From: Tillandsia leiboldiana
Lineage: Eukaryota > Streptophyta > Magnoliopsida > Poales > Bromeliaceae
Assembly (NCBI GenBank): GCA_029204045.2
Contig: CM055061.1
Span: forward strand, 47,268,977-47,332,976
DNA: 64,000 bases
Direction of reading: 5' to 3'
Below the pieces are notes generated by a model, which did not search any database, was not told where the DNA came from, and saw only the letters and a list, made by a program, of their open reading frames with translations. A program made the translations under genes and the position numbers. Positions 40,989 to 53,584 of the stretch are shown here, one piece after another (within the stretch, counting starts at the first letter, position 1; every line of letters starts with the position of its first letter).

Positions 40989-41398
40989 CATACCCGCTGC
41001 GGTGACAGGTTCCTGAGGTTGCTGTTCCGGCTGGGTTCGCGCGGAGACAGCTGATTCGAGGTGAGGACGAGGCTGAGTAGTTCCTTACCGTATTGAGAGT
41101 CAGAGGTAGATGTACCCTATATTTTATGTTTCTACTTTTGTACTGGACAGTCTGAGTGATTGGTGAGGCTTTTGTATATTTTGACAGTTGAGAGATGTTG
41201 TATCAAGGATGATTTTATTTACATCAGATGTTCAGTGGATTTCTATAGCCCTTGGTTGTTAGTTCTATTTCAGCTCTGATACATGTTTCAGCTATAGATT
41301 TGACTTGCAGGGTAGACGCTTCGTCTGTGCGGCAGTTTCCGTACAGATGGCGGATCTGTTGGCGAGCCCGGTCGCAGTTTCGACCCCGGGGCGTGACA

Positions 41399-41793
41399 GA
41401 TTAGGGTGGTATCAGAGCCTAGGAATATAGGTCATTGAGGACTTAGAGACCCTAGGCTATTGGTTGGACAGTAGGATGACTGTCGTGAGAGACGTGACTT
41501 TAGCGAGAGTCCTGATTGAGTTTGTACCTCCCCCAGGGGATTGGGGCGAGTGATCTTACATGTTTATTCTCTAAAGTAATTATGTTGGCTGCAGACAACA
41601 TAATGCTTTAGAATGGTTAACATGTTATAGACTTTCGCTTGATTGGGTCGAGAGTGTTTGAGGTTTGGTTGGTTGTGACAGTTGTCCTTGTTGCCTCTGA
41701 GACGCTGTACAGCGGCGAGGGCATGTTCGGCCTTGGATGAGGAGCCCGATCAGCGGGAGGCTGAATGGACGGAGCAGAGAGAGAGGTCTGAGA
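41399..41793 (+). other. Gypsy III primer-binding site and leader
   Basis: Begins GATTAGGG then PBS TGGTATCAGAGCC (41407-41419). Leader similar to the reverse complement of the Gypsy II interior next to its PBS (for example TGTTGGCTGCAGACAACATAATG), showing that the two families share their 5' UTR. Confidence 0.8.
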
Positions 41794-44700
41794 TGTAGTG
41801 TTCTGGTTTTCCCATGCAACTTTTCGATGAATCCAGTGTGTAGAACACCTAGTGTTGGTGTGTCTGGACCATGGTGCATCAAAGGGATGCCACAGATGGA
41901 CCTTGTGAGACATTGATAGCTGATTTGGCCTTCGGCTGCATTTGCCGAATTTTAGAAAAGGTTTCTGGCCAATCTGAGGTTGGATTTGGATTCAGCGCGG
42001 AAAAATACTTGAAAACGGCTATTTGCTTGTTAAATTTGGAGTCCGGATGACCAAAAAGGGCTTCCGGAAGTTTTCGGGAATTTTTGGTGCATGGGAGGTG
42101 ACCGTGGACCGGCCTGAGCCACGTGGTGGCCTGTCATTGGCCGGCTCACGCAGCTCGGTCCACGGGGGAAGCGGGCTGGTGCATGAACCGCGCGGGCGGG
42201 CCACATGGCGCGCGCGTAGTGGATGGCACACGCGGCGCGGCTCAGTGACTTTGCGCGGCTTTGGTGGACCGGGCGCATGACACGTGGCGGCATGTTACTG
42301 GCTGGCTCAGGGAGTCGCGGTCCACGGTGGAGGGCGCCTCGGTACGGAGCGCACTGTGGCGCCAGGCGGCGCTGTCGGGCCACTCGAGTGCGCCACGCGT
42401 CGCCTCGCGTGTGGGTGGCCGTACCTACCCCCGTTGACCGCGGGGGGACACGCAGCGCGCAGCGGGCCCCTTGCACTGCTGTCCCCTGTTTCGTGCACAC
42501 GTGGCAGCACCAGGGCAATCCGGGCGCGTCGCATGGGAACCGTCCGACCGGGTTTTCGGGCACAGTGCGCCCGAATCCTGCGCCCGAAAATCCGGCCCAA
42601 TGCTGTTTTCGGCTGAGCCTATAAATAGGCTACCTTGTTTTCTTTTTGGGCTTTTTGGACTCCATTTCTCAGAGGGCTCTTCAGAAGAATTCTCCCTCTC
42701 TCAGTGCCCTACACTTTTGTGGATCCCAGAGATTTTTCGAAGGCACGCATCCCAAGGTGCGCGATTTTACGGCGCGGCGCGACGCTTGTTCTCCGGCGAC
42801 CCGCTTCGCCCCTTCTCAGTGTTTGGGCTCCCCCGACTCACCCCGACTTCCGATTTCACCGATTCTTACGCCGTTGGACTCACGAAAGGTAGGACTTCAA
42901 CTTCCGTGTTTTGAGGTTCCTCGTTTTCCATGCTGACCTTGGAGTTTTCTGAGCACCCATTTGACCCATTTTTCTTCGCGGATTTTGGACAGCACTGCGG
43001 TGTTCTAGCCGTATCTTTTCGCTCAGACTTCGGATCGAGGCAATTCAAAAGGCATTTTTCATCTACAGTCCGCAAAGAGTCTCCTGGATTTTTCTCAAAT
43101 TTTTCTGGATTTCTCTCGAAGGTGAAAATCTCCTTTCACTATGGATCTTTGACACAGATTTTCTGGACAGTTGGGTTTGGGGTGTTCCACTTGCAGAATT
43201 TGTAACTCAGCGTAGAAAAATCGGATTTGAACGTGCAGGTACTCGTTTCGACGGGTTCGTCGCGAGGATCGTGACAGTATTTATCTTGGATTTTTTCGGG
43301 CGTTCTTCACAGGTGAAAATTGAGAAACTCTGGACTGTGGTAATTGTGGGCAGATTTTGGGAACTTTGTATGTTTAAATTATGTTTGTTCCTTTGGGATA
43401 TATTGTGCAGTGTTGCTGTGACTTTTTTTGGACCGAGCGTGGGTTTCGCTTTTGGACTGGGATTTAGCGCTCGAGGTGGGTACCGTTATCACCTCTTACT
43501 TTCGATCACCCACTAGGCATACTAAAAATGTTTCCTATATCTTGTTGAAAGCGGTATCAGTGGATCGAACCTAGCATGCTTGTATGGAAGTGCGGTTTGG
43601 CTGTTAGCACTTGCATCTTTAAAAGGACTAGCTATTAGTGGATTAGCATTTCTGGGGAAAAAGGATAAATCATCTACATCTATTGGAAATAATCTGCTTA
43701 AACCATATTATGCTTTTTGTGTCATTGGGGGACTCATGCATGTGAATGAAATAACTAATAGCATGTTAGTACTTTAGATATTAAAACAAGGCATTTTGTA
43801 ATTCATTTAAGAATTAGAACACTAAGATCATGTTATCAAATAAAGGACTTGGCATGCTTGTATGGTCACCTAGATAGGCCACCCTTTTCTGCTACACTAT
43901 CATGCTGGAATTGACTTAGGAGAAACCATGTTTTATTCTTTCTCCAGTCACTTAGACATAGGGGATAGTATGCTCTGATTAGAGCAGGGACTGGGATAGT
44001 GTAGTCAGCTTTGGGATTTGGGGACAGGCAGGTTTGAGGACAGGGTACTCGCGGCAACCGCGGATTTCGGGCGGTTGACCGGACTGTTATTAGTGCATCA
44101 GATTTGGGGATAGGGGATCGGGACTTCTTTAGTGGATGGGTTTTTCCCACTTAATTAGAGTCTTGGTCCAGTCCTACTATATCAGGTTACTTGTGACCGT
44201 GCCGGTCAGGAGCCGGTCTGTTGCAGTACTTGTGACCGTGCCGGTCAGGAGCCGGTCTGTTGCAGTACTTATGACCGTGCCGGTCAGGAGCCGGTCTGTT
44301 GCCTCTGGGATGGGACCGTGTCGGTCAGGAACCGGTCTACATCCCGCAGCTGAGTTGTGAGTTAGTGGGCATAGTAGGCAGTACCGGTGTTCACCGGTGT
44401 CTAGATTGGGTTACCCAGGCAGGCATATGTATCCTATGATGCATGCATTTAGCTACTCTTTTAGCTTATTACTTTAGAGGCATCTTAGTGGTAACTTTTA
44501 TCAGTTGTCATACGTATAGCTCACCACCTTGTTTTATTTTCCGCCTCTAGTAGCCCTAGTGGGCAGGTCTGAGATAGAGGTTTACCCACTAGGGGAGGCT
44601 ACTATTTTTATAGTAGTTCTGACCCCCCACTGTTTTTCCCCCTTTTGTCCCCTTTGTTTTGCAGAGTCATCTACTGGAGTTGCGGGACCCTCTTCCCAGG

Positions 44701-45064
44701 ATCGAGGTAAGAGGATCGCTGACTAGATAGCTACTACCCCGAGCTCGAGCTTAGTAGTTTTGTTGTATCCCCTGTACACTCAGACGGTTGTATTTTCTTT
44801 TATTTTGGGTCTGGCTGCGGCCAGCTGGTTGTATTTATTTCGTGAGCTGGGAGAGACACATGTATATTTCTGAGAGTTTATTGTACTTTTATTTCCAGCA
44901 TTTGTCTGAGATGTACTAGTATTAGTTTAGCTCTGTTTTTATGCTCCTGTATTACTTCATTTATATCTGAGCAGGTTACCAGCTCTTCGTGTACACGGAA
45001 AATACCGTATGCACGGCAGATCTGTGGACGAGCCCGGGTTCTGGTCTACACTCGGGGCGTGACA
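41794..45064 (+). mobile_element. Gypsy I-family LTR inside the Gypsy III leader/gag region (probable solo LTR)
   Basis: 3271 bp, TGTAGTGTTCTGG...CTCGGGGCGTGACA, in plus orientation. It is clearly related to the LTR at 4484-7633 (shared GATGAATCCA...GGGATGCCACAGATGGACC start). TATA box CTATAAATA at 42619-42627. No primer site or PPT is attached, so it is probably a solo LTR. The flanks TGAGA and TACAG do not form a clear target duplication. A three-to-four-unit repeat lies at 44190-44340. Small open frames here are not genes. Confidence 0.7.
44190..44340 (+). repeat. Tandem repeat of about 40 bp (GACCGTGCCGGTCAGGAGCC units)
   Basis: GACCGTGCCGGTCAGG starts at 44194, 44234, 44273 and (diverged) 44314. 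Each unit holds GACCG...CGGTC inverted arms. Confidence 0.85.
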
Positions 45065-48000
45065 TACAGGCCCATGTAGCTCAGTTGTTGAGACGACGCG
45101 GGCCAGGATGAGATCATGGAGCGCGTGATGCGCGTGTCTGAGCAGAGAGCATCGACTGAGGTATCGTGAGTAGTACCTCCGGCCGCAGCATCGTCGACTT
45201 CGACCCTGATCGCACTGTGAGTAGTGCAGGAGCAGCGAGAGTTGCCAAGTGGTTGTTGTTCACCCGCCAGTTCCATCCCCTACAGATTTTGGGGCAGAGT
45301 TGGAGCCTTGGGAGGCCGAGAACTGGTTTGCTGTTTTGGAAAAGCTGGTTAAGGACTTGTTTATCCAGGTGCATTTGGTTGCGCACCTTTGGTTAGGGAC
45401 GCCGAGTGTTGGGGGCGTCGAGTTTTTCCCGTTGGACCACCAGGAAAGTGGTTGAGGATTTGGAGTGAGTTTCTATGATTGTTGAGCAGAGTGCCCCATG
45501 TCGCCCAGGATGAGACTCAGGAGATTGATCATGTTGAGAGGGGACTGCTTCGAGATGTTTATCATTTTGGGTATTCTTGGCGAGCGACTTTAGATGCACT
45601 GATTGGGCATACTCGATGGATTGACGGAGGATCGGCGATCATGTCCGAGAGGACGAAGAGCGAGGGACCAGCTCTAGAGAGAGGCATCCAGCATTGTCGG
45701 ATTTGGGATAGTCGAGTGTAGCGAGGTTGCCATGATTCCAGCTATAGGATCATGAGCCTCAGAGGAGACAGAGACCAGGAGGTTCTCGACAGTCGAGACA
45801 CTAGCAGCAGTGCTAGGATGACTGTGTCTTTTGCGGTCGGCCGCATTCATCGCCATAGTGAGACCTCAGGCAGGGGCGATGCTTTTCATGTGGATAGTTA
45901 GGACATTTTCAGGCAGAGTGTCCCAGAGTGGTACTCATGGATTTGCCGCTTGTGACGGCACCCCACTACCCCTTGAGGATGTTGAGGTTCATCCGACTTA
46001 CCGGCAAGCTGATAGAGCCGTGATGCCGGGACAGATAGAGCGTTGGCCACCAGCATCTAGTGGATGAGATTGTGCAGCCGGTTAGAGGACGCCAGGATAG
46101 TGGATCGCGTCTTACCAGGTGTGGTTGCTTATGGTCATTAGAGTTGGAGCATGTTGATACCGACACCGCTTGGGTGTGTTTTAGTAGGGCAGGGATAGCT
46201 TCGTGTGGGCTAGAGATGGACCGTTGGCTTGTGCACGTGAGGATCAGGTTCCAGATCATGTATAGCACATGGATGAGTGTTGCCAGTCCTGCCCAGTACA
46301 GTAGGACCTTGGATTTGATCCTAAAGTTGTTAGTCCTACATCAGCTCCGAGATGACGATATGAGGTTGGATAGGGATTGGATATCCCAACGTTGTGTTAT
46401 CCCGGATTGTCGAGAGAAGGACAATGACCCTCCGTGGACCTGGCCAGGAGGAGTGTGTTTATAGAGGATGCTAGAGCACGACAGAGGTTGAGTTGTGGTT
46501 GTATCGCTTCGTTGGCGACTACTGAGGAGGTGCCTACGGCGGCACCAGGACTAAGGAATATTTTATCGCCCTGTGATCTCGAGTGAGAGTCTACCAGAAT
46601 TGGTTTCGAAGCCGCCGTTTGGTGAGATTGAGATCGAGACAGTGATTGACGTAGTTTTGGAAACCGCGCCAACTTCGGCAGCACCTCGTGGAGTATCACC
46701 GGTGAGACAGAGAGAGTTGTTAGCGCAGTTGCGAGATTTGACGGATCGAGAGGTCTGTGTGACCTAGTACCACGTCGTGGGGATACGACAGTGAGGATCC
46801 GAGAGATTGATACTTGAGTTTGATGCCACACCGATGATACACGGTGGTGATGCCACGCCGTTGGTACACGACCGTGATGCCGCGTTGTGAGTGCACAACG
46901 GTGAGGGTTCTGTGACGGTTCGAGCACAGACAGGTTTGGTTTGTGTTTTGATTGATGCCCTTTTCTGAGATCGGTTAGCGCTATGGAGCCTTCTTCCCGA
47001 GGATTGTGCCAGATAGTGTTCTGAACCCGATAGGGACATTATAAGCTTGCAGCGCGGTGAAGTGGATTGACTAAGGCCCTGCGGCCTTTTGGATTTGAGG
47101 CATTGTGTGCTCCGGTAGTACTTGGACCGGGTTGTTGTACCGGCATGAGTTGAGCTCTACACTGAGTTGCTGTACCAGTTGTTGAGGTTGATTTATACAG
47201 GGCCGGTTGATTTGATTATATTCGGATTGGTTTCCGAGGTGACTTAGAGCACGAGGATCACTTGAGGTTAAAGCTGCAACTTCTATGAGAAGAAGTTGTT
47301 GCCAAGCTGTGAGAGTTGCACTTGGACTTCGAAAGATTTTGTGATTAGGCCATGTGATTACAGCTGCAAGAGTGACAGAGGACCCAACGAAGAGTGATAC
47401 CGTTTGGGTTGGGCCTAGACCTATGTTAATGACAGAGATCAGAAGCTCTTGGACGATGCAACGCTAGTGTAGCTTGAAAGAGGCAAAGCTGAGGAAGATA
47501 CCAGCATTGATACGGATATTGCCCTGATAGAGAGGTCATGGAATTATTCAGAGATCCTTGAGCCTGAAGTACAGGGTTACTCAGGAGGACTTTGATTGAG
47601 GCAACGCCGGTGGACAGAGTTATTAGAGCTGTTGGATTGATATCCTATAGTATTATCCCGGCATGGACATTATGGACAGTATGCCTTGGTTAGGCGAACA
47701 GTGCAACCCTGGAATGAGGTGTTCGATTGTTGGTCGCCACTTTTGGGAACTTGGAATTGGGATCTAAGGGTTGTGCGTGGTTTCCAATATTGGAAAATTT
47801 TCCCCTGTGGATGGATGTGAGAGCTGCGTGTGGAACTTGAGCTTTTAGTTGCTAAGGAGCAACGGAGGTTTTATGCCAATGGCAAGCGTAGAGTTTTGGA
47901 TTTGGAGATCGTGTTTTCTGGAAACCACTATTCGCTAGGATGCGAGGATTTGAGTTTACGCGGGAAGCTTGGTCCGCGAGTATTTTATCACCCGCTTGTT

Positions 48001-48250
48001 TTGGATCTCACTTCTTTGGCAATTGGCGAGGATCTGAGTCATCAGGAGCTACCGATGCAAATTATTGCTGGTGAGATAGAAGGTTTATGCAGTCGGGTTT
48101 TTACCCTGAGCGAAGGTTCAGTGGAGCCATCATGATGAGTGTGAAAGGCCATTTGAGGGCCTGAGGATGAGTTCAGATTTCCGATCCCCATTGATTGAGA
48201 CACCCTCCTGAGTTGTGGATTTATTCTGGTTTCGAGGACGAAACCTTTTT
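45065..48250 (+). pseudogene. Degenerate Gypsy III gag-pol remnants
   Basis: Only scraps are recognisable on the plus strand. At about 45249-45350 there is a gag-like stretch (PSPTDFGAELEPWEAENWFAVLEKL). At 46600-46767 the beginning of reverse transcriptase is seen (GEIEIETVIDVVLETAP...RELLAQLRDLTDRE). At 47830-48110 the integrase tail and chromodomain survive (RRVLDLEI...GKLGP and DLTSLAIGEDLSHQELPMQI). The FRGRNLF-type TTTCGAGGACGAAAC motif is at about 48229. Stops and frameshifts are frequent, and no enzyme could be made. Confidence 0.75.
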
Positions 48251-48263
48251 AAGGAGGGGAGAG
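48251..48263 (+). other. Polypurine tract of Gypsy III
   Basis: AAGGAGGGGAGAG immediately upstream of the 3' LTR start TGTAGAG. Confidence 0.85.
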
Positions 48264-51200
48264 TGTAGAGTACTGGAACTTTGTTGAGTGTACCGACCTC
48301 GCGAGATGGCGTGGTGCGGAGTGATCGCCTTGGGCGTGTTCCATTTGGGCTTACAGATGAGTTCTGATTATTTCGGATCGACGCAAAATCCATCGGGGTG
48401 GAAAGTGAGTCAGCAGCGTCGAAATTTGGAAGCCCAGTTGAATCAGTGATTTCGGGGCATTGAGTATTTGTGGAATATTGGTTTGGATAGAAAACCGACT
48501 CCGCGATCGCACGTAGGAATTTGGAAAGTGTTTAGACAAGTGTATTTCCTGTTTACAGCGGAGTTCGGGTGGATACGTACGGATGCGGAGGCCCCGAACA
48601 CAAAAAGTGAGTTGGACTTGGCAAGTAAGGATCTTCTTGTGAGAGTACCGGATTGTAGGATTGAGCACCGACTCCACCGTCGAGCTTTTGAGTGGGAAAA
48701 GCTTTGGACATGTGTACTTTATGTTTACAGTGGGGTTCGGGAGATCTTAGAGTGATGCAGAAGCTTCCGGGACAGAAAGTGAGTTGTCGGCGAGAGAACC
48801 CGAGCTTCATACTTCGGATTTTGGCATTTGGAGGCTGAGTTCCGGAACAGGTGTTTTGGTTCCGGAACTAGGCCTTGTGTTCCGGAACCGAAGTGGGAGT
48901 TCCGGAACTAATGGGCTGGTACCGGTACCCAATTAGTGGTACCGGTACCCAGTGTTTTTTTAGCCCAGAATCAGCACGTTGGATATTTTTGAGTGAGGGC
49001 ATTTTGGTAATTTCCTCTCCTATTGCTTAGACCCTCTATTTATTGAGCCCCTGCTTCTTCTCCACGACAGGGAAAAGAGAAGAAAGAAAGAAAGAAAGTA
49101 AGGAAAGAAAAGAGAAGAAGATAAAGAGAGTGAGGGAAATTGAGAGGGACTTGATGGAGCTTACTGTTTCTGCAGCTTGGGATCGAGCTGAGCCGCGCGC
49201 GCGAGTTGGCCGCACAGGAGGTAAGTGGTCTGATTTGCTCAAGCATGAGTTTGGATTTCTTAGATGGATTTTTGTGGAGGTTTGAGCTTAATTGGATTAT
49301 TCTTTCCATCCTTGGCATTGATGCTGTGAGCTCTGGATTTTTCTCGGCGCGGAGTCGAGGCGTGCGTGCGCGCGTGCGTGAGTGTGTGCGTGTGCTGTGA
49401 GAGGGCAGCAAGGGCAGGAGTGCGAGCCGATTTCATTAGAGGACTCGAGGGATTCATCCGAGCTTCCGGGGATACTTTCCGAGGATCACGACAGTGCGCG
49501 CACATGCGATGCGGTTTTGGGCGTTCCGGCAGGATTTTGACAGTGAGCGGTGCGGAGCTTCACCGACTTCAGTGATTGCCTGCGGAATTCATTTGAGGTG
49601 GGTTGGAATTTCTCCGAAATATATGGAATGCCTTCTAAAGCTATTGTATGCATGTTGATCATGATTAGCTTAATATTTATATAGCTGATAAATCTGATAG
49701 TTGCCTAGAAAATCATGGAAAGACAATTATGGGCCCCAGATATTTTTAGCATGATCTAGGGATGAATTGACACTAGATTGCATGATTAGTTGACATTAGA
49801 TTGGCATTTGAACCATATTAAAAATCGGCGGACCGATTTTATTAAATTGAGACTTTAAAAATAGTTTGGAGAATTTTGTGAGCTGCCAGAGGGTTTGAGT
49901 AGGTTCAGGATGCATGTATCCTCGTGCCAGGGGGCCGAGTGGATTTTTAGAGCTCTGTGTGACGAGCTTCTAGTGTCAGGTGAGTTGAGATCCCTGGTGG
50001 GATTATTCTAGATCATGGATTGGTATATCTGATTTTAGTAGTGGAGATAGTTCTCCGACTTGATTTCGAGAGATTGGGCTCTGGCAGATTAGGTCGTGGA
50101 GGGTTCCCGACTTAGCCATGGATGTGCATTATCAGATAGGGTCATTGAGGGTTCTCCGACATAGCTATGAGAGGGTTTGGCATTCCTGATCCAGTCGTGG
50201 AGGGTTCCCGACTGTGATGTGATATCTGGTTTTGAGTATCCGATCTGTTTAATCGTGGATCACAGCCTGCATATACCATTCATGAGATAGTTGAGACTGA
50301 CTAGATACTAGAGCTCGGTGGGGTCGCTCCCCTCGAGTACGCTCCGGATGCGTGATGATGATTGAGATGGACCGACTAAGACGCCCCACACGCAGTGGGC
50401 AGGTGCGTTCGTAGTAGTCGGCGGGACGCCCCACGTGGAGTGGGCAGGTGCGTCCATAGTAGTCAGCAGTACGCCCCACGCGTAGTGGGTAGGTGCATTG
50501 TACGCCCCACAGAGATTGGGCAGGTGCGTAGTACGCCCCACACGCAGTGGATAGGTGCGTAGGACGCCTCACGGGGAGTGGGCGGTGCGTCCATAGTGGT
50601 CAGTAGGACGCCCCACGTGGAGTGGGCAGGTGCGTTCCTAGACGACAGGCGCGGGCTCGACTGTGCCAGCTTTGGACAGTCATTGAGATTTGGGTTTTAA
50701 GAGCACATTGTGTGCGAGTGTTGCATAGTTCGCTCTTAGATGAGTATTCCTTTGAGCATGATACTTGAGGCATTTAGTAGTGAGGGAGTATGCATAGCGG
50801 GATCATAGTGGAGGTTTCCTTGAGCATATGGTTATGGCATATAGTTTAGCTCATTTCCTGCTTTCATTTATATATCTATCTACATACCTGTCTTTTGTGC
50901 CTCCTGTAGACTTAGTGGGCATACCGTGGATATTGGTGACGGTACCCACTGAGATCTACCTTCTGCAGTAGATCTCACTCCCGCTGCGGTGACAGGTTCC
51001 TGAGGTAGCTGTTCCGGCTGGGTTCGCGCGGAGACAGCTGATTCGAGGTGAGGACGAGGCTGAGTAGTTCCTTACCGTATTGAGAGTCAGAGGTAGATGT
51101 ACCATGTATTTTATATTTCTACTTTTGTACTGGAAGGTCTGAGTGATTGGTGAGGCTTTTGTATATTTTGACAGTTGAGAGATGTTTTATCAAGGATGAT

Positions 51201-51386
51201 TTTATTTACATCAGATGTTCAGTGGATTTCTATAGCCCTTGGTTGTTAGTTCTATTTCAGCTCTGATACATGTTTCAGCTATAGATTTGACTTGCAGGGT
51301 AGACGCTTCGTCTGTGCAGCAGTTTCCGTACAGATGGCGGATCTGTTGGCGAGCCCGGGTCGCAGTTTCGACCCCGGGGCGTGACA
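48264..51386 (+). mobile_element. Gypsy III 3' LTR
   Basis: 3123 bp, collinear with the 5' LTR but without Cassandra. The alternating GC/GT tract is 12 bp shorter than in the 5' LTR. Ends CCCCGGGGCGTGACA followed by CTGGA. Confidence 0.9.
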
Positions 51387-51391
51387 CTGGA
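51387..51391. repeat. Target duplication CTGGA of Gypsy III, right
   Basis: Second copy of 36699-36703. Confidence 0.85.
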
Positions 51392-51867
51392 TCCCTTATA
51401 CCACGTATTCGACGAAGGTACCTTTCGGGTTTGAACTTTCACTTAGTACATGTCTATGTACATCCGAGGGCACAATGGTGGACTTTGCCTTGAACCAAAG
51501 CCGGTGAATCGGATTTCCACAAACAGTACACATGGTACAGTCGCTTAGGTTCTATGCGGGTTAGCGCTTTTATGGCCATGCGCTCATATCGATTCATGTG
51601 TGTTTTTAGGGAACCGCCCTCTTCCCACAGTCGCGGCCTCACAACTACACACATATAGTAGGTCCTGATAAGGGTGCCTGCAAGGTCACACCCTGCCTCA
51701 AGGGTCTCGGAACCATTCAGGGTAAGAACCCTTACTAACCACTTGCATTAATGAGCACTGTCGCCATAGGGATGAGTATATAAAAGCAGTGCTCCGCATA
51801 ACTACCAATTTGACTTGTTTCTACCCATTGAACCTCCAAGAGGTTGGGTTGCCGTCGCCGGTAGTTT
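51392..51867 (-). other. Copia Y region between RNase H and PPT
   Basis: Non-coding 3' part of Copia Y that continues the sequence interrupted at 36703. No reliable ORF. Confidence 0.6.
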
Positions 51868-53584
51868 CTATTGTGGGCTAAGCCCCATCCCCCTCGACGA
51901 TTCTAGGATCACTATCCTAGACAAACCTTTAGTAAGCTGATCAGCTAAGTTCTTTGCAGATCTCACAAATTCCAATGCAATTACATTTTCCTTAATATTC
52001 TGCCGAATATACTTCTGTCTTACTTTCATAAATCTATTCATCTTTGTTTCCACATTTTCTTGAGCACACTTGTCAATAGCAGATTTGCAATCACAATGTA
52101 TACGCACTGGTGCCAAAGGTCACTCCATCAGTGGCAAGTCATACAGAAATTCTCTAATCCACTTAGCCTCTTCTACAGTGGTATCTAAGGCTATCAGTTC
52201 AGATTCCATCGTACTTCTAGCTATCAATGATTGTTTCGATGATTTCCAAGAAACAGCTGCTCCACCAAGGAGAAAAACAAATCCAGTGGTTGACTTCACA
52301 TCAGCTGTATCACTTATCCAGTTAGCATCACTAAATCCTTCTAATACAGCAGGGAATCCACAAAAATGCAATCCATAAGATACAGTGCCTTTCAGATATC
52401 TCAAAACTCTTTCTAAGGCATTCCAATGTTCTCTATTTGGGTTATGGGTATATATTCTCAATCTGTTCACAGCATAGGCTAAATCAGGTCTAGTGTAATC
52501 TACAAGATAGCCTAGAGATCCTATAATCTGAGCATACATATTCTGTCCTATAGGATCACCTTTATTCTTCTTAAGATGTACACTAGGATAATAAGGTGTT
52601 ACAACAATCTTAGAATCAAAATATCCAAATTTCTTTAACACTTGTTCACTGTAGTGAGATTGGCTCATAATAATTTCATTTGATTTTCTTATGATCTTCA
52701 TATTCAGAATCACATCAGCTTGCCCAAAATCCTTCATATCAAAGTTATTATTAAGTAATTTCTTAACATCCATTATCACATCCATATTTGTTCCAAAGAT
52801 CAAAATATCATCAATATACAAACATAGGATTACTATCTGTCCATTGTATTCCTTAGAGTACACACATTCATCAGACATGTTCACATGAAAACCAGCTTTC
52901 ACAACTAAAGAGTCAAATTTCAAATGCCATTGCTTAGGAGCTTGTTTAAGTCCATATAAAGATTTTATCAACTTGCAAACTTTGTTTTCATGTCCAGCAA
53001 CAATAAATCCCTCAGGTTGCTTCATATAAATCTCTTCCTCTAAATCACAATTTAGAAAAGCAGTCTTAACATCCATCTGATGAATAATCAAATTATGAAA
53101 AGAGGCTAAAGCTAGCAGAATTCTAATAGAAGTAATCCTAGCTACAGGAGCATAGACATCAAAATAAATATACACCAAGCTTCTGGGAAAAACCCTGAGC
53201 TACAAGTCTAGCCTTATACTTATCTACAGACCCATTTGGTTTCAATTCCTTCTTAAAGATCCATCTACATCCTACAGGCTTACAACCTACAGGTAAATCA
53301 GATAACTCCCAAGTATGATTCTGTAGAATAGATTGCATCTCCAACTTAACAGCTTCTTTCCAAAATGATGCATCTACAGAAGTCATAGCTTGGTCAAAGG
53401 TAGAAGGGGTATCTTCTACAAGAAGGACACAGAAATCATTATCAAAAGTCTTCTCAATCCTAGGATGCTTACTTCTCCTAGGTTCAGACTCTTCTATAGG
53501 TTCACTAGTGCTGGGTCTACTAGATCCACCTATAGTCTCAACAGGAACAGGTCTATCTACTCTAGTTCTGAAAGGAAAGATATC
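51868..53584 (-). pseudogene. pol: Copia Y pol: reverse transcriptase and RNase H, broken
   Basis: Minus-strand Copia polymerase. In order: the variable linker after integrase (about 53580-53400), start of RT (WIFKKELKPNG, ARLVAQGFSQ), IHQMDVKTAFLN, LYGLKQAPKQWH, the YIDDI active site, TRPDLAYAV, RNase H (SDANWISD, STTGFVF, SKQSLIARSTMESELIAL) and the tail ADQLTKGL. Two lesions are visible: a frameshift near 53165-53180 right after ARLVAQGFSQ, and an in-frame TGA at 52120-52122 in RNase H. The 5' part (gag, protease, integrase) is absent because Sirevirus 2 entered at 53585; the remainder may lie past the gap. The catalytic motifs are still readable, so decay is moderate. The sequence differs clearly from the Sirevirus RT. 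Confidence 0.9.
53580..53584. repeat. Probable left target duplication ATATC of Sirevirus 2
   Basis: Five bases before TGTTACGG. The partner copy would be past the gap and is not seen. Confidence 0.4.

Larger units (their letters stand above)
36704..41398 (+). mobile_element. Gypsy III 5' LTR (interrupted by Cassandra)
   Basis: TGTAGAGTACCGG...GGGGCGTGACA. It contains three near-identical AGTTCCGGAAC-type repeats and two GGTACCGGTACC palindromes (about 37273-37391), an AAAG-rich tract (37506-37560), an alternating GC/GT tract (37799-37849), a tandem hairpin minisatellite (about 38830-39090) and the Cassandra concatemer. Confidence 0.88.
36704..51386 (+). mobile_element. Gypsy III: Del-like LTR retrotransposon with degenerate interior and nested insertions
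   Basis: Complete plus-strand element with TSD CTGGA. The 5' LTR is 36704-41398 including a Cassandra concatemer (about 3.14 kb without it). The PBS, TGGTATCAGAGCC, is at 41407-41419. The interior is degenerate and contains a further LTR (41794-45064). The PPT AAGGAGGGGAGAG is at 48251-48263. The 3' LTR is 48264-51386 (3123 bp). By eye the LTRs differ at roughly 2% of sites in the first 400 bp. Only decayed scraps of gag, RT and integrase remain. Confidence 0.88.

Noticed and set aside
41794..45064. Target duplication for the internal Gypsy LTR
   Set aside because: Flanking pentamers TGAGA and TACAG do not match; I keep the LTR ends but claim no TSD.
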